Below are positions 23,041 to 36,405 of a stretch of DNA of 64,000 nucleotides, piece by piece. The notes under the pieces are model-generated. The model saw only the letters and a list, made by a program, of their open reading frames with translations, had not been told where the DNA came from and made no database searches. Numbering within the stretch: position 1 is the first letter of the stretch; every line of letters begins with the position of its first letter. Both the position numbers and the translations under genes were made by a program. Source of the DNA: Arctopsyche grandis. Its lineage: Eukaryota > Arthropoda > Insecta > Trichoptera > Hydropsychidae. The DNA lies in the NCBI RefSeq assembly GCF_051622035.1, contig NC_135365.1:15976001-16040000 (forward strand), given 5' to 3'.

Positions 23041-23830
23041 CTACTGCCCTACTGAGACTACTGCCCGAGATAATATTTTGCACGCGTTAAATATTTGATC
23101 TAGCCGATTAGATTATTTTGTTTTTATGTGTTTTTTGATCTACAAATATTTACAAAAGAATTTTCCGTAAAAATATATATACGATAGGATCGGCACGTTG
23201 CGAAAATAAACACGTAGTTATATTTTTTCACACTCTTCACCTCGATACTTTTGATTCACGCATTGAATTCAATTCAACAGTTTTCAATCTACATATGTAT
23301 ACAGATTAAAGACCGTTTCAGTATAAGTAAAAATATAATATTCTTACATTTTTAGTTAAAAATACAGTCATCAAAATCGTACATACATATGTATATGTCA
23401 CAGTTAAATTATAACAGCAGTAAATTATAATTACACTGACGTTTCAGTGAAATCATATCTAATTAAATTTTCCCCGAGTATATGTACTTATATTTTCACT
23501 ACGGAAATTACATATTCACTGGCCCCTATTAATGAAATTATAATTTTTTGAAGTGGGGTGATATTTAAATGCTATTATTTTAAGATTTTTAGAGTGCGTC
23601 GCCGATACGAATCGCGCCACCCCACGTCACAACCCCGCTCTGATTCCGAACTCGCGCTTACAAGCCCTCCCCGCAACCCCAATCCTGTCCATTCCCACTA
23701 TGTAGAAAGTAGCACACGCGTGATCTCGGTAGAGAGTAGCATCTGTTTCGATTTGGCTTTTTTGATGCTGCATGTGTGGGACTGGATGCGGAAGCAAACA
23801 CATCATAATATCTTAGCAGCCAACACTTAT
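23041..23830. other. intergenic, no gene recognised
   Basis: Mostly AT-rich. A C-rich island at 23590-23700 has an open frame with no known domain. Confidence 0.4.
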
Positions 23831-23834
23831 TTAT

Positions 23835-23902
23835 TTAAGGTTAGGTTAGGTTAGATTTAGTTAGCGTTTGGCTTTATTTATTTAAGGTTAGGTTAGGTTA
23901 AA
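23835..23902 (+). repeat. two short TTAGG-type blocks
   Basis: 'aaggttaggttaggtta' occurs at about 23837-23853 and again at 23884-23900, each preceded by 'ttatttattta'. TTAGG is the ancestral arthropod telomere unit. Three units each is too short to call a telomere relic with certainty. It lies directly at the tail side of a SINE. Confidence 0.6.
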
Positions 23903-24199
23903 TGAGGTCCGGTAGTACACTAGCATTCATTCGAAACACAAATTCACTAACCCTGAGAAGTGAATTTGTAATTATATTGTTACATCTGTACTCACTGTTT
24001 GCAATAGAAAATTGGATAGGAAAAGCCAATTTTACAGGAAGCGTTGCAATGAAAATCAGAAAAATTGGCAAATTCTGATAAAAAACGATCGACCTCGACA
24101 AACCAAGGTCTGTCCAACAACGAGACTCTAGTGGGAATCGAATCCGTGACACCTTGCACGAAAGAATACAACACTCACCACTAGTCCACGCTGCTGGTT
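23900..24199 (-). mobile_element. tRNA-derived SINE, copy S1
   Basis: Read on the minus strand from 24199: a tRNA-like head with an A-box-like GTGGACTAGTGG and B-box-like GGATTCGATTCCC, then the shared family body 'gacagaccttgg', 'ggtcgatcgttttttatca', 'gaatttgccaatttttctga', 'tttcattg'. The body recurs at 25.8, 26.1, 41.7 and 62.6 kb. The tail side runs into TTAGG-type repeats. RNA polymerase III promoter boxes and copy number support a SINE. Confidence 0.75.
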
Positions 24200-25734
24200 A
24201 TAATCTCACTAATGAAATTATAGTTTCACTGACAATATCAGTTTCACTGTAACATATTTAATTGATATCTATTGTTGTAAATGTTATTTATAAAGACCTA
24301 TCCCCACTGCTCGGAAAAGGTGCGCAAAAGCAACGATCAATACACGATCCTAGCGTGCACATCTTTATCGCGAAGCGGGGGTAGACCTTCATAAAAATAA
24401 AAAAAGCTTCTAATTTAAATAAATTCATCAACAATAGCACCCCTTACGTAAATCACAACTGATTCGACAGAGCTTTTGGTATCGTGTTTAAGAACGGAAT
24501 TCAATTATCGATACATTTTCTTTTTATAAGGGATTAAGTGCACTCTTCAGAAGGTCTAACAACAGGTCTAACGATCGCCACTGAAGGGAAACAAAAACAA
24601 ACGCAATTTCATTTAAAGGCAAAGCTTTCATTAGTGGCTTTTACCACCCAACTTTTATTGCCTTCTATACATGGTACTAGCATTTACATACATACATACC
24701 TATTCGAATTTCATTCACTCACACACCAAATATAACTTAACTGAAATTCGCACACGCCGTCTTAAAAATAAATAATGTAATGTAATACAATCCGCGACAT
24801 AATTAATGACACAAATTACGCACCGTGAAACTTCCGTATAAATTAAACGGTGCAACCGTCCTGCGACTTTCAGCAACGAAGAAAAGCAATTATGCAAATG
24901 ATCATTCTAAACACGTTTGCATAATTATTTTTAGCGTGATTTAATATGCGCATTTCCTTTTTGCCGTTACGGTTCGAAATTTTCGCGACACTTTTAGCGT
25001 TTTTCCTTTTTGTAATAAAATTTTAAACTTAACTCGATTTTGATAAAATGCATTGATGTTATTTTCATCGCAGCGTTACTGTTATTGAATTAAGTAGCTT
25101 TCAGCGAGCCGCGCGCATAAATGCATTTGCTGAATGCAAAATTTAAAATCGATCGAACAGTACATATGTATATTATACCTCTATCATTTCCACCATATTT
25201 GCGTCTGCTAAAATCAACATGAAGTGCATCGAAGTAAAATTGACACGTTTGATTATAATTTCAAACTCGAGAGATGTTTGCTTAATTTTTTTTCATTTTC
25301 GGGGAAATTTTCGCAACGAGGAGAAAATTGATCGCTCAAAGAAAACTTAGAACGTGTACGAGATACCCAAAAGTTTGTTGCGTATACAAGTTTTAGAATA
25401 TTTGATTAAATACGAAAAAATCAAACGAAAGACGGTATTTTTTACGAAAGTAGACACGTAAAAAGGTTGGTAAGGCTATAAGGTAAAATTGGGTAAAGTA
25501 GAGCAACGTTATCTAATTAGAAAATCGCTTTGTGCTTGGTAAACCTAAACCAATTGATTTATAATAAGAGTATTCCACCTGTATAAGGACATGTAAATAT
25601 ATACGTTGACCTTTGGATACATGGAAATTTCTAGTTGCAAGGTTGTGATTAAAATTCGTATATAACGTTATAAGAAAATAAAGCAAAAAAGGGTTTGAAA
25701 AAAACGTACATGGAAATTATGACCAAGGTGACCT
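24200..25734. other. intergenic, no gene recognised
   Basis: AT-rich. Only short frames, no exon or repeat recognised. Confidence 0.4.
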
Positions 25735-25985
25735 AAAAGATGCAGCAGCTCGGTGGCTGCGTTAATGTCAACCACCGAAAGAATTCATGTTTGAGCTCTG
25801 GTTTGACTTCGATTTAAAACTATTTATTCGGAGTGCTGCTGGTCAGACTTGGATATTTGTGACTCGCAAGTCGATGGTTTCCTAGAGTTTGCCAATTTAT
25901 CTGATTTCGATTGTTGAAACGGTTCCTCACTAAATTGATGACCAAACTACCTACTATTTATCACCACTATTTGAATATAATTTCA
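25735..25985 (+). mobile_element. SINE, copy S2
   Basis: Degraded head ('cagctcggtggctgcgttaa' resembles an A box) followed by the well kept family body: 'gctgctggtcagacttgga', 'gtcgatggtttcctagag', 'tttgccaatttatctgattt', 'gttgaaacggttcc', 'ctactatttatcaccac'. The clear tRNA B box is lost. Confidence 0.7.
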
Positions 25986-26011
25986 ATTTTATTATATTTA
26001 AATTTATAACC

Positions 26012-26235
26012 AGCAATATAGCTCAGTGATTCGTATATAATGCTTTCAAATTAGGGCTCATGGGTTTAATCCCAATCCCAGTGTTTGCTGGCTAGACTCT
26101 GGATATTGGTATGTTACTCCAAGTCGATCGTTTCCTATCAGAGTTTGTCAATTTATCTGATTTCATTGTTAAACGGTCCCAAACAAAATGGCAACCTATC
26201 TTTATTTGTCACCGTTATTTTGAATATAATTTAAA
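26012..26235 (+). mobile_element. SINE, copy S3
   Basis: Head 'atatagctcagtgattcg' (A box) and 'catgggtttaatccca' (B-box position), then the family body 'gctggctagactctggata', 'gtcgatcgtttcctatcaga', 'gtttgtcaatttatctga', 'cattgttaaacggtcc'. It lies 30 bp after copy S2, on the same strand. Confidence 0.75.
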
Positions 26236-26239
26236 ATTT

Positions 26240-27040
26240 ATTTCCGTAAAATTCTTCAAATATCGAATTCGTTGATATTAAAAACATTCTTACCTACATA
26301 CATTGTACATATGTATGTAAAATATGTATCTCGCAAATTCATATATGTACATCAGTGTTCACCAAATGAGCTGTTTTTGGGCGTAGTTTATATTTCGGGT
26401 GCAAACCTTTTTTTCGGCTGATAAAGGACGAATACTAAAAATTGATATTGAACAATATCAAGAAATTGATATTGAACAATATCAAGAAATTGATATTGTT
26501 CTCGCATCTTTAGAAAGGAAACAACTGCAATGAATACTTATGGTATTTTAGTACCTGCTCTGCTCGTTTATTGACACTATTTTCGTAAGAAATTACTATT
26601 AAATAAATACTTTTTCCTCTAAGCAAGAAAATTTTAGCTGCCAATAGGGATATTCATTTTATTTAAAAATAATATTCTCAAAAGAGCTTAAAAACAAAAG
26701 GTTAAAAACAGAAAATAATGACTGACCGACGTCGTTAAATATACATATGTATGTAAGTTCAAGCCAAAATACAAAAGTATGTACATATAAACCTCCCTGA
26801 CAGAGAGAAAAAGGAAACGACAGATTTTATCTGAAATATTTAACACGAAAATATTTATATTACTTGTTTATTTATTTTATTGTGATTTATTTTATTAAAA
26901 TACATATTGTATTTTATATTGAAAACCCCTATCAAATGCATCTATAGAAAAAAAATAGGCCAATAGGATAATCCTGGAAAAATAAACTATGTCCAAATGA
27001 AGCTCGCGTGGTGACCAGTAATGTACATATGTAGATCGAA
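26240..27040. other. intergenic with a small palindromic tandem repeat
   Basis: No gene seen. At about 26438-26500 a 23-bp unit (attgatattgaacaatatca + aga) is repeated about 2.5 times. Each unit is itself largely self-complementary. Confidence 0.5.
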
Positions 27041-27044
27041 TTTA

Positions 27045-27150
27045 TTAATTATTTATTTTATTTATTTATTACAATTACAATAATAACAATAATTAAAGAC
27101 CGCTGTGACCTGACAGGTTACCCCAATGCGTCACAGCGGTATTACACTAG
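27045..27150 (-). mobile_element. LINE 3' end, related to the 7.9-kb LINE family
   Basis: TTTATT-type tail followed by 'gacctgacaggttacccc' and 'aatgcgtcacagcgg'. This is in the same order as the tail and 'tttacaggtcaccccaat' of the LINE copies at 7.9 and 12.3 kb, but clearly diverged. Only the end of the element is present. Confidence 0.5.
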
Positions 27151-27290
27151 TTTGTCCATACATGAAGCTATTGTATTGTATCAAATAATAACTGTAGTGT
27201 AAGGTTAAAAAAATGTAATTGGTCAGGAAGGTGTATTGAGTTTACCTGTTAGGCCTTTTTGGAATATCTAACATATTTATATAAACAATA

Positions 27291-27399
<109 letters not shown>

Positions 27400-28875
27400 A
27401 ACAAGTTTAAAAAAAACCATAGGTGTCGCTTTGGGGCAATCTGTAAGAACACCATGATAATATGCTCTTACAGCATATCCGCATGAAAAAGTGGGTATAA
27501 ATAACGCTGTACATATTATGTGTGCACATTGGACAGTTGATGTATGATATCAAAAGTCGTAATTACATACATATGAATACAGCTTTCCTTATATTTAAAT
27601 ACGAGTAAATTTAAGCGTCCATAACTTCATCAATACATTATTGACGACATTGTTTTCTACTTACAAAAACACTATACAAAACGACTACTTGATAAATCTT
27701 AAACACGTGCTCGTCCGATCAACTTTCAAATTAGTCAAAATTACGCCTAAATCTGTCGTGATAAAATTTGTAATCATTTCCTACTCCACGTCTTACAGAC
27801 AGACTGGAAATCCCACTGGAGGACTCGGCAGGCATTGTTCGGGTTTTAATCTATTTTGCGTAATATTACCCCCTCGCTGTTTTTTACGCGTCACAACCGC
27901 TATGATTAAAATGCGAATTGCGAGATATTATCCCCCTTAGCTAACCTCGATGGTCGACGACGAAATATCATATTGTTTTGCTCGGGTGGGACATCGAGGG
28001 CGGGATAAGCGGGAAGAGCGTTCGGCAAATCCCAGTTAGTCTCTTGATTACTTTTACCCGCACAATACAAATATTAATGTTATACATTTTGCGGTTTTTA
28101 TATACGCAATGTCTGTAACTAAACCCCGATTACATTTCTGGTCCGTCTTTAGGATGAAAATCTCGTATACTTGTGCACGTACATATATCTATAGTAAATA
28201 CTATTCTACATTGTAGTTACGACGTTACAAAATCAGCGAATAGCAAAATAAACGGTCCAGATGTGGCGCTTGATACTTTTATGAAATACCGGTTAATTTA
28301 TTTGAAACTTTTTCGTGTTTCGGGGAATGCCTTTCGAAAGTGTAACCGGATGAAGCCGTTAGCCGATATCACTTTCGCTCTCGCCCTGTATAAATGCAAA
28401 TTGGTCCACTTTTGGCGAGGTTAAAAACGAAAATGAACTCACAGAGTCGTCTTCGACAAGGACGAGTGGGGCAAATAATAATTTTTTTGCTGCACGAAAT
28501 GAAATTAAAAAGAGCAAAGAGCTTAATGGCCCGAGGTCCTGAAGAACCATGACGACGTTTCAAGCTATCCTCAAACCAATTTTGTAATTAATTCCTGAAG
28601 TGTCATTATTTCGAGAGTCAGTACAGGGCATTGCTCTCTAATACTATATTAACTTTGTATAAAATAAGTGTGTAAAATAATTGTGACTTAATGGTTAATT
28701 TAAACGATAAAATGACAAAGTGGACTTTTACTACTTTTATTTTTTATGAATTATATTATTAAATTTGAACTCAAAGAAGGAAAAACATTCAAATGACTAA
28801 AAATAGGGCTAACGTCTGGCCGAGTACAGAAAATGTAGTCAACAAGAGTGAGATTTATTAGAGTAGAGGGAGGAA
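27400..28875. other. intergenic, no gene recognised
   Basis: Less AT-rich patches at 27780-28020 and 28200-28560. Their open frames on both strands do not show a known domain. A non-coding exon or regulatory block cannot be excluded. Confidence 0.4.
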
Positions 28876-28878
28876 TAA

Positions 28879-29623
28879 CACTGTTCGACACGAAAAATGT
28901 TTCAGAGACGGGATATGACTTTTCTTATAGATCTATGCCCAGTAAACACGAATCCGGTAATAAAAAATGTTGATTGGCTCGAGATTCGGGGATATACATA
29001 TGTATGTGTTTTTTTAAATTGCGCGATTTTTCTATATCTTCGTGTTCTTCGGTCGATGTCTCAACGTCTGTCAATTTCCTGTTCAAAATGGATATTGGAA
29101 TCTATATTCGGCTATTTTATCATTCTTTTTTAGTACATTTCAGCTTTCAAATCTATCTAAATAGTAGTCCAGTTCAAATCAAAAGTCAAAAGTACGTATT
29201 TTCACTTGGGATTTTTTTCCACTGTTCATACTATTTTATATTGAGTATTTTCTATTGAAACATGTTTATTGAAATAGTGTTCTGGCCACACTATTTTTTA
29301 TTTTCGTTCAAAAGGGTTAATTGGAAGTGTGCTGAATTTTAAATCGGTTAAACTGCGAGCTAAAAGCTCGTACTAGTATTTACTCGTATTTACACGAATC
29401 TGAATTGAATTAATAGGAATAATATATTAAATCATCTTTATATGAGAATTAAATAAAATTTCGACTATTCTTGTGGATTAATAACAAAAATTCCATTGAA
29501 TAAAATAAACGAATTTTTGAATCAACATTTTTTATTCAGATTCGTGCTCACTGGGCATAGATCTATAAGAAAAGTCATATCTCGTCTCTGAACCAAAAAA
29601 AAGTCGTCATTTGTCGAACAGTG
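28879..29623. mobile_element. non-autonomous inverted-repeat DNA element X1 (CACTG ends, TAA flanks)
   Basis: The left end CACTGTTCGACA (28879) and the right end, read inward from 29623, CACTGTTCGACA are flanked by TAA on both sides (28876-28878, 29624-29626). The inverted repeats are about 110 bp: both contain 'ttcagagacgrgatatgact' and, after a short gap, 'tagatctatgcccagt' and 'aataaaaaatgttgatt'. The interior carries no transposase. The layout is the same as X2 at 21536, but the internal sequence differs. Confidence 0.7.
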
Positions 29624-29626
29624 TAA

Positions 29627-31970
29627 TCAATGAAGATAAAATTATAATTGTATGAAAATTCCTGAACTACTCTGGCTGTGGCATGAATCAGTGAATGTCA
29701 ATTGGCGAAACTTAATTAGAAATTTCCTTTATTCGTTGCGATATACATATACACACCACGGGTTGGAATCAGAAAAAATTGTAAAAAATCATAAAAATTT
29801 ATATACCGACTTAAAATCCCCGAACTTCATTTAATGTTGTTTTGTTTCAATAAATATTTAAGGCCCACTATTATGGTATAAAGTTTATATTAAAAGTAAA
29901 CCTACAAAAATAAATGAGGTACATTTAAGCCCAGTGAAATTTGAAGTCGACGAATGTTACCAAAATGTTATGATTTTCTTAGAAAACTTTTTATCTTTAT
30001 AAAAACGTAATCTCTTTTTTGTTAAAAATTTTTGCTGTTGAATTTTCGCTATAATATTAACTTTTATTGTTGAAAAAAAACCGCACTTAAATTTCAATAC
30101 ATATTTTTATATGCAAGTGTAGATATTACACTGAACAGAAACTAGCACTAAAATTGAATATAAACTTACATATACATGTATGTGCATACATACGTATGTA
30201 TGTGTATTATATAGCGCGTTAACAAATATTAGTACATACATAATATAAACGTGTAAATAAATTAATTTTCTCCATAACAAAAACGCCTGTATCGTTTCGT
30301 CAAAATTGACAGATTAATATATTTATGATTATCCATGAATTACCCATCAAATTCATATAAGATAAACAGCTTATTCGATTTGACAAGCCGACAGCGAATA
30401 AACTCCGAAACACACTGTATGAGTACACACAAAAATGAATCCAATACGAATACACAACATAATACTGTATAAATTTCGTAATATTTACAAATCGTTCAAA
30501 TTTTAAGCGACATTTCGATTTTCTATGGTTTTTTGCACACATAAATATCACAATATATGTACATAGACATATACATACATACATACATATGTATATATGT
30601 TTATACATATATACATACATATATTCACATTTTCTTCTGCTATAAACACCACACGCGTCGATTTCGATCGTACAGGATGCATTCGGAAAAAATCAGCATC
30701 CTATTGACTTTTAAATTTCTACCAATTCAATATCAGGCACCAAATAATAACATCGTTTCGACGTCACAAAATTTTCCGACGTCCGTATATAATATATGTA
30801 TGTATATAAATTTGGGTGATATTCAATCGTTGATTGAATCAGAGTTTTTAGCTCGAGTATGTATGTAGGTATGTACATATATATGTATATATTTCGAGAA
30901 TGGACTTCTTCACGACGCGACGAGATATATGTACATACATATATGTATGTATATAGGTACATATTTTCCCGCTTGTGAGCTTCATACGAACGACACATCC
31001 GTCTCTCAGTTAAATTAATACAGTTACTCGTGTTTAAATTAAAGTGTTCTTGTTACCTTCGTTACTGCCGAGATTCTTCGCGCAAGAAATATTAAACATC
31101 GTTTACCCGTCTTGATTACAATGCAGTCGTATAACACTTATTTATAACACCAGCGGAACACTCACGTACATAATAACTGTCTAAAATGTCACACGACAAA
31201 GACCTCGCATCCTTGATGTATTTTGACGACATAAAAGGACACACCGGCAGTCAATTACAAAGACCAGAAACGATTGAACGTATTACCAAATTTCATACAT
31301 GAACATACATACATATATGTACAATAAGCCCCGTTTTCACAAAATAAATTTAGGAGGCAATCGAAAATTATATGTACATATGATTACATACAAATGTGTA
31401 TGTCGATATTTGAGAAAAAATCATTAAATATTTCCAAAGGTCGCAAACATCTGATAAATTACGGGTCTTCTTTCAAGAAAATGTATCATCTTTTTTTATG
31501 ACAAAATTTTCTTGTTCTCTCTTGTTTTGTCAAATATTCTCAAAATGCTCTCTTTTTTTATCCAACCGACTGTTGAATACTGTGTAATGACATAAGAATT
31601 TATAATAATAATTATTTAATTTGGAGCATTCGAATTTCGCAGTTCTAGGATTATTGAAAATTAACGAGAGCGATATTTAAATATCTATAATATAATGTAA
31701 TGAAATGTAAGGATAATGTAAGAAAATTTGATCAAAATAATATTTATTTTAATGATTACTTTTAATTTATGAGTGTTAATTACATATGTTTATAATTCAG
31801 TATTTTGTAAAATAAAACGCTCCTCAGTAAAAAAACATTTATCTAATTTTAAAGTTAAAGTAAATATGTACATCAACAAATATGCAATGAGATTTCAAGA
31901 AGAAGGAAAATATATTTTTGTACAATATTTTTTCTGACCACAATATTGGTAAATTCGAATTTATATTAAA
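29627..31970. other. intergenic, no gene recognised
   Basis: AT-rich, with long CATACATATGTATG-type tracts at 30540-30625 and 30860-30965. A slightly richer block lies at 30980-31280. No exon recognised. Confidence 0.4.
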
Positions 31971-31971
31971 C

Positions 31972-32190
31972 AAGTGGTTTTACCCGGCTTCGCTCGGTAT
32001 TTTGTATATAAACAGCTTAAACATGGCAAAACAATCTATAATAAACATTCATTTGTCTTTTTATTAAATTTATTTGAATCGAAAAAAAAAATATTCAACG
32101 GCGTCGATATCGTCGTAATAGAAACTTTGATTTGTTTTCGATATTCTCAGCAAACCTTACATACGAAGTCTCTTTCGAAATTATATATTA
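31972..32190 (+). repeat. dispersed repeat Q, copy 1
   Basis: Starts 'ttacccggcttcgctcggt' and 'aaacagcttaaacatgg', ends 'agtctctttcgaaattata'. The same start and end phrases occur at 58297-58505 and, in reverse, at 63822-64000. Non-coding, about 200 bp. The class is not recognised (SINE-like or a retroelement end). Confidence 0.65.
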
Positions 32191-32194
32191 GATT

Positions 32195-33900
32195 AAACTG
32201 GTACTTACTTATATTTATTAGTAACTGATTTTTTTATTTTTTAAATCTTTTAGAATTTTTCGTATGATTTGAAAGTTGCAATACTCTTATGATTTTATAT
32301 CAAAATCCGCTAATGATTTTCTAATAATTATTAAATATAATTGATATAAATAATTCATAAAAATTAATAATATACATAATTTAAACAAAATCAAGATGGC
32401 TCAATGTTGATTATACGCCACTGAGTGCACTTCATTTACATACAATGTAAATATAATGGAAATTTTCTGATTATTTTTTTACAAATGTACATATTTATTA
32501 TAAATTTAGTGTACCGTGAGATTTAAAAGGTTGGCGACTGCTGTTTTAAACGATTTTATGCTAAATTTTGAACTTATTCTCAATGTCAAGGCACTTATTG
32601 TTATTGTGTTTTTTTTTAATAATTTTGAAAATGTCCTCTTTATTTTACATTCCAGCTGGCAACCCTATGCTTTATCTTCTTTTTTGCACAATTTTTCCTA
32701 ATATTAAATGAGTGTGTTCCTTCGAAACAAATCCCCGGACAAATTATTATATTTCGAAGAAAAACATTTCCACTCAAAGCGACAGCCTACCGCACTGATT
32801 AATCGACAATTTCCCATCGGAAAATTGCTAATCAAAACATTCGAATAGTTCAACGTAATGTAACATACATACATACATATATCGTACATATGGAAACTAT
32901 GTATGTACATTCATACATACATATGTTTATATTCTGATAAACTCCGAAAAGGAATACTTTAGATTTTAATTAAATCCACGAACAGTGACTGCATATCAAT
33001 TTTACGCGTTTGATATATTGAATTTTAATATAGGCTGCCAATAACAGCGAGCGAGAATAACATAAACATGTAAAATTGCGAGAAAAGCCATAAAAATATT
33101 AAATTCGACTAACATTTGATAGCTTGAGGGATGGCACTGTTTGTTTAGTGGTGGTTCATGACGTTAGTACGACACATAAACAAGGATTAATACCGCTAAA
33201 ACTAGAATATTAATTTATGTTAAGTCCCAACGCGAACTCACATACATACATAAATACCGACAGTATACATACATATTTACAATGCAAATCTCAATTGTAA
33301 ATATAGACTATGAATTGTTTCAAACAAATATGTCCATGTTCTTTAAAGCACACGTGTATGTACATACATATCTACGTAGGTACATCATATTATATATGTA
33401 GGTATACATATGTATACAGTAAAATTTGTAAAAGCGAAAGATAATGATTTCCGCCGAGGAAAATTATAGCGGAAACCTCACATGGAAGCGTATCACAAGC
33501 ACTCTATTACGAGACTTTCAATCAGTTCAAAGCGCGTAGAAATGACGAAGCTTAGATCGAAACCGTCTTAGAGGGATGAACGTCAGCATCAGGACTCGCC
33601 TCAACCTTTACCTAGTGGGATTTGAAAAGGGATTACTGCCCCATACCTGTAACATCCCATAGTAGGAAATATTACCAACTATATGAATTTTATATTATTC
33701 CATATTACGCTTGTATATTTATATATCTATAATGTCTCACACGAATATTATATATTATTATAATCGAAATTTTCAAAAACATCATCGAAACAAATGCAAC
33801 GGAATTCTTTTTATGAATATCGTAGAAATACTGAAAACATACAGATTTTATTTTTGATATACGTACATTTTATCCGGGATTTTTTTAACCGACTCTAAAA
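32195..33900. other. intergenic, no gene recognised
   Basis: AT-rich with simple CATACATA tracts (32865-32930, 33240-33270, 33355-33420). Nothing recognised. Confidence 0.4.
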
Positions 33901-33907
33901 CACAGAT

Positions 33908-34060
33908 GGTATATCATCATCATTTGCAACCATTCACCATCCTCACTTCGCTCCCCGTCTTTCTTGTGTACTTTAACGCCTTCTTGTGTATGTACTCGTC
34001 AACCACCTCTCTCGTCTCTAGCTTTCATCTAATCTTCTTAGTACACATACATACATACAT
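33908..34060 (-). mobile_element. RTE-type LINE 3' end fragment
   Basis: 'catcatcatttgcaaccat' and 'tcaccatcc' are the reverse of the RTE tail phrase ggatggtgaatggttgc plus (ATG)n. The rest is too decayed to translate. Confidence 0.4.
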
Positions 34061-34066
34061 ACGCAC

Positions 34067-35035
34067 CAGTGGCGTGCTGTCACTTTTAAAACAAGGAACT
34101 AGGTATGAACGAAAAAAATATTTTTGATTTTTGATATTATAATAATCCGTCTTGAAATGATGAGTACAATTTTTCATGTTTGTGCTAATAGAAATATCCT
34201 AAGTAGCCTATATTTTTTAATAACGTCTTGTTTGTCTTCAAAACTTAATCATCAGAATGATTTGTCGAAAAATCGATCGATAATGCAATATGCCAAGGCC
34301 CGTTATTTGTTTCCGCACGTACAGCAATGATTTCTTCTGAGGGAATCGTTTCGCTAGCCGAGCCTCTTGCCCTATATCTATTCAAAAAGTTATAAGTGAA
34401 TGTGTTATTTAAGCAAAAAGATTGTTTAAAATGACATTTGATAGACACAAGTCAGAATATTATTGGTTAAAATTCTATAAATGCTTGAAGAGACAAATAA
34501 ATTTAAAAAAAATTTGTCATAAATTTTTACATAACAAATTGCCGGACAGAATCGAGACGGGGAGTCCGTGCAAGCGAACGACGCGGCCAACCATACCATA
34601 ACAATCCATTACCACTATCTCACGTAGTGCCGATTCCGATTCCTAAGCCTCGCTAATCCGAGTGAACAATATCAATGCACAACGATTTGAATTGTTGACA
34701 TTTTAAAATTTTAGGGAACTAGCCTGATCCCTCTAGTCCAATAACAGAACGTCACTGATACGTACATACATGCATAAATAATCCACAAGCTAATTTTTCT
34801 TCTAAAAAATAATTACTTGACAATTTAATTTAGCAATAACGTCAAAATATTCAAATAAACATGACTTTTTTAAGTAATATATAACAATATTTTAAATTTA
34901 AAAAAAATCATTGCCTTCTTTAAAAAATAGCATTAACACATTTGATAATTAAAATAATATCCTCAGTCGGTGAATGTAAACATTTCCGGAACAGTGTCGA
35001 CGGCCATTAACAAACACGAAGCAACCACGCCACTA
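34067..35035. mobile_element. candidate hAT-type element, degraded
   Basis: The left end CAGTGGCGTGCTGTC (34067) and the right end, read inward, TAGTGGCGTGGTTGC (35035) are similar. The flanking 8-mers atacgcac and attctcac agree at 6 of 8. The interior (969 bp) has no transposase. The weak target duplication makes this tentative. Confidence 0.35.
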
Positions 35036-35039
35036 ATTC

Positions 35040-36212
35040 TCACCGTAAATTTTATTAAAATATTTTAAAGAACTTCCGCCTTAAAATTTCACTTTTTCAT
35101 TTCAATTTAATTTAAAAATTTCATAACGATCGCTGAAAGTATTCACGTCTATTGAAAAGCGGTTTAATTAATTGCAACAATAGACCGCACTTAATGAGGC
35201 TCCATTTTATTTTTGCATTATAATTTTTATCGCCACCATTGTTAAGCCTTCATTATGCAACCCCCGCCGCATACTTATGTAGGTATATTATACATATAAA
35301 TATATAAAAATAAATATTTCAATAGGCGTATTGCAACTGAGAAGCATGTATGTATATTTACACAGGTACGCATTTTCACGCTAGTATGTAGTATGTGAAG
35401 CTTTTCCTGGGTTAATTGGCGCGTGTAAACGCACGTATGCATTATTCATAGTCGACTGCAGACAGAAGGAAACCCTTCGAAGCTTCATATATACGTACGT
35501 ATATTGTATGTATATACACATATGTATGTGCATACGTGTGTTAGTATGTGTGTGTGTTCATTGGAAAGTTGCCGTTAAAGGGCCTCCACGTTGGTAGCAG
35601 CTTAATATAAAATGTCGGACGAAACAAAAAGTTGTCGGACACAAAATGCGAAAGTTTATCGACGACGGACGAATCCAATCAACCGAACTCGATTACCATG
35701 TCAAAGAGACCGTGTGGACATCGCTTTATCGGAACGAACGCAACTGTCCGGTGCAAACAAGGCATAATTGACTCGTAGCGCATCCTACCTACCTACATTA
35801 AAAGTCCACTATAATACAATTAAAACTATAAATTATCTGTTCAAAGCATCAATCGATACACTTTAGTTCGTTATTGGGGCATAATTGTTATTTTATGTTG
35901 TTAAAATGCACCGTGGTTCTAGTCGGTTTTAATATTAGCCCCCTTTCCTAAAACGCACTAGTCGGAATAGATCGTTGACGTACCAGACTCGGCACGAACA
36001 ATTGTATGTAGGTGCTATTGTCCTACCATATATTTCCTTAGTGTAGAATTTGCACAACTTATTGAAATTACCCACACATTTTTCAGTGATTTTCGTTTAT
36101 TTTACTGCTAGCATATTGGCATAGATTTGTGAGTTTTGACTTGGGGGTGTTCACCGCATCAGCGCTCATCACGACGAGCCGCTCTTGATGACAAGGGTAG
36201 TGTATATAAGTG
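35040..36212. other. intergenic, no gene recognised
   Basis: Contains CATATG tracts (35490-35540) and a less AT-rich block at 35540-35790. No exon recognised. Confidence 0.4.
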
Positions 36213-36214
36213 GA

Positions 36215-36405
36215 GTTTAAATTGCAATATCAGCTAGAGGAACGGAGGAAAGTGCTGGGGTGGTACCCAATAGAATTTAAAAGCGCGAAAGATTGGTATA
36301 CGAAATCAGGAAAATGTGTGGGGTGAAATGGATAATTTGCGCAAAAGAGAGACGAGTGGAAGCGTTTTGGAAAGGCCTTCAACAATGGGTGGTTTGATAT
36401 TCCGA
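36215..36405 (+). mobile_element. RTE-type LINE fragment
   Basis: The plus-strand translation gives LEERRKVLGWYPIEFKSAKD, KSGKCVG and KRDEWKRFGKAFNN, interrupted by stops. It is the same C-terminal pattern as the RTE copies at 14.7, 19.7 and 20.2 kb. Confidence 0.55.

Noticed and set aside
22857-23090. Tyr/Ile repeat proteins from the TA microsatellites (also 27249-27455)
   Set aside because: Translations of (TA)n only.
23558-23854. C-rich 98-codon frame
   Set aside because: No domain, and it runs into the TTAGG block next to the SINE.
34740-34765. 'gtcactgata' as an alternative right end for the hAT candidate at 34067
   Set aside because: Too short a match to the left end. The end at 35035 matches over more bases and gives a better flank agreement.
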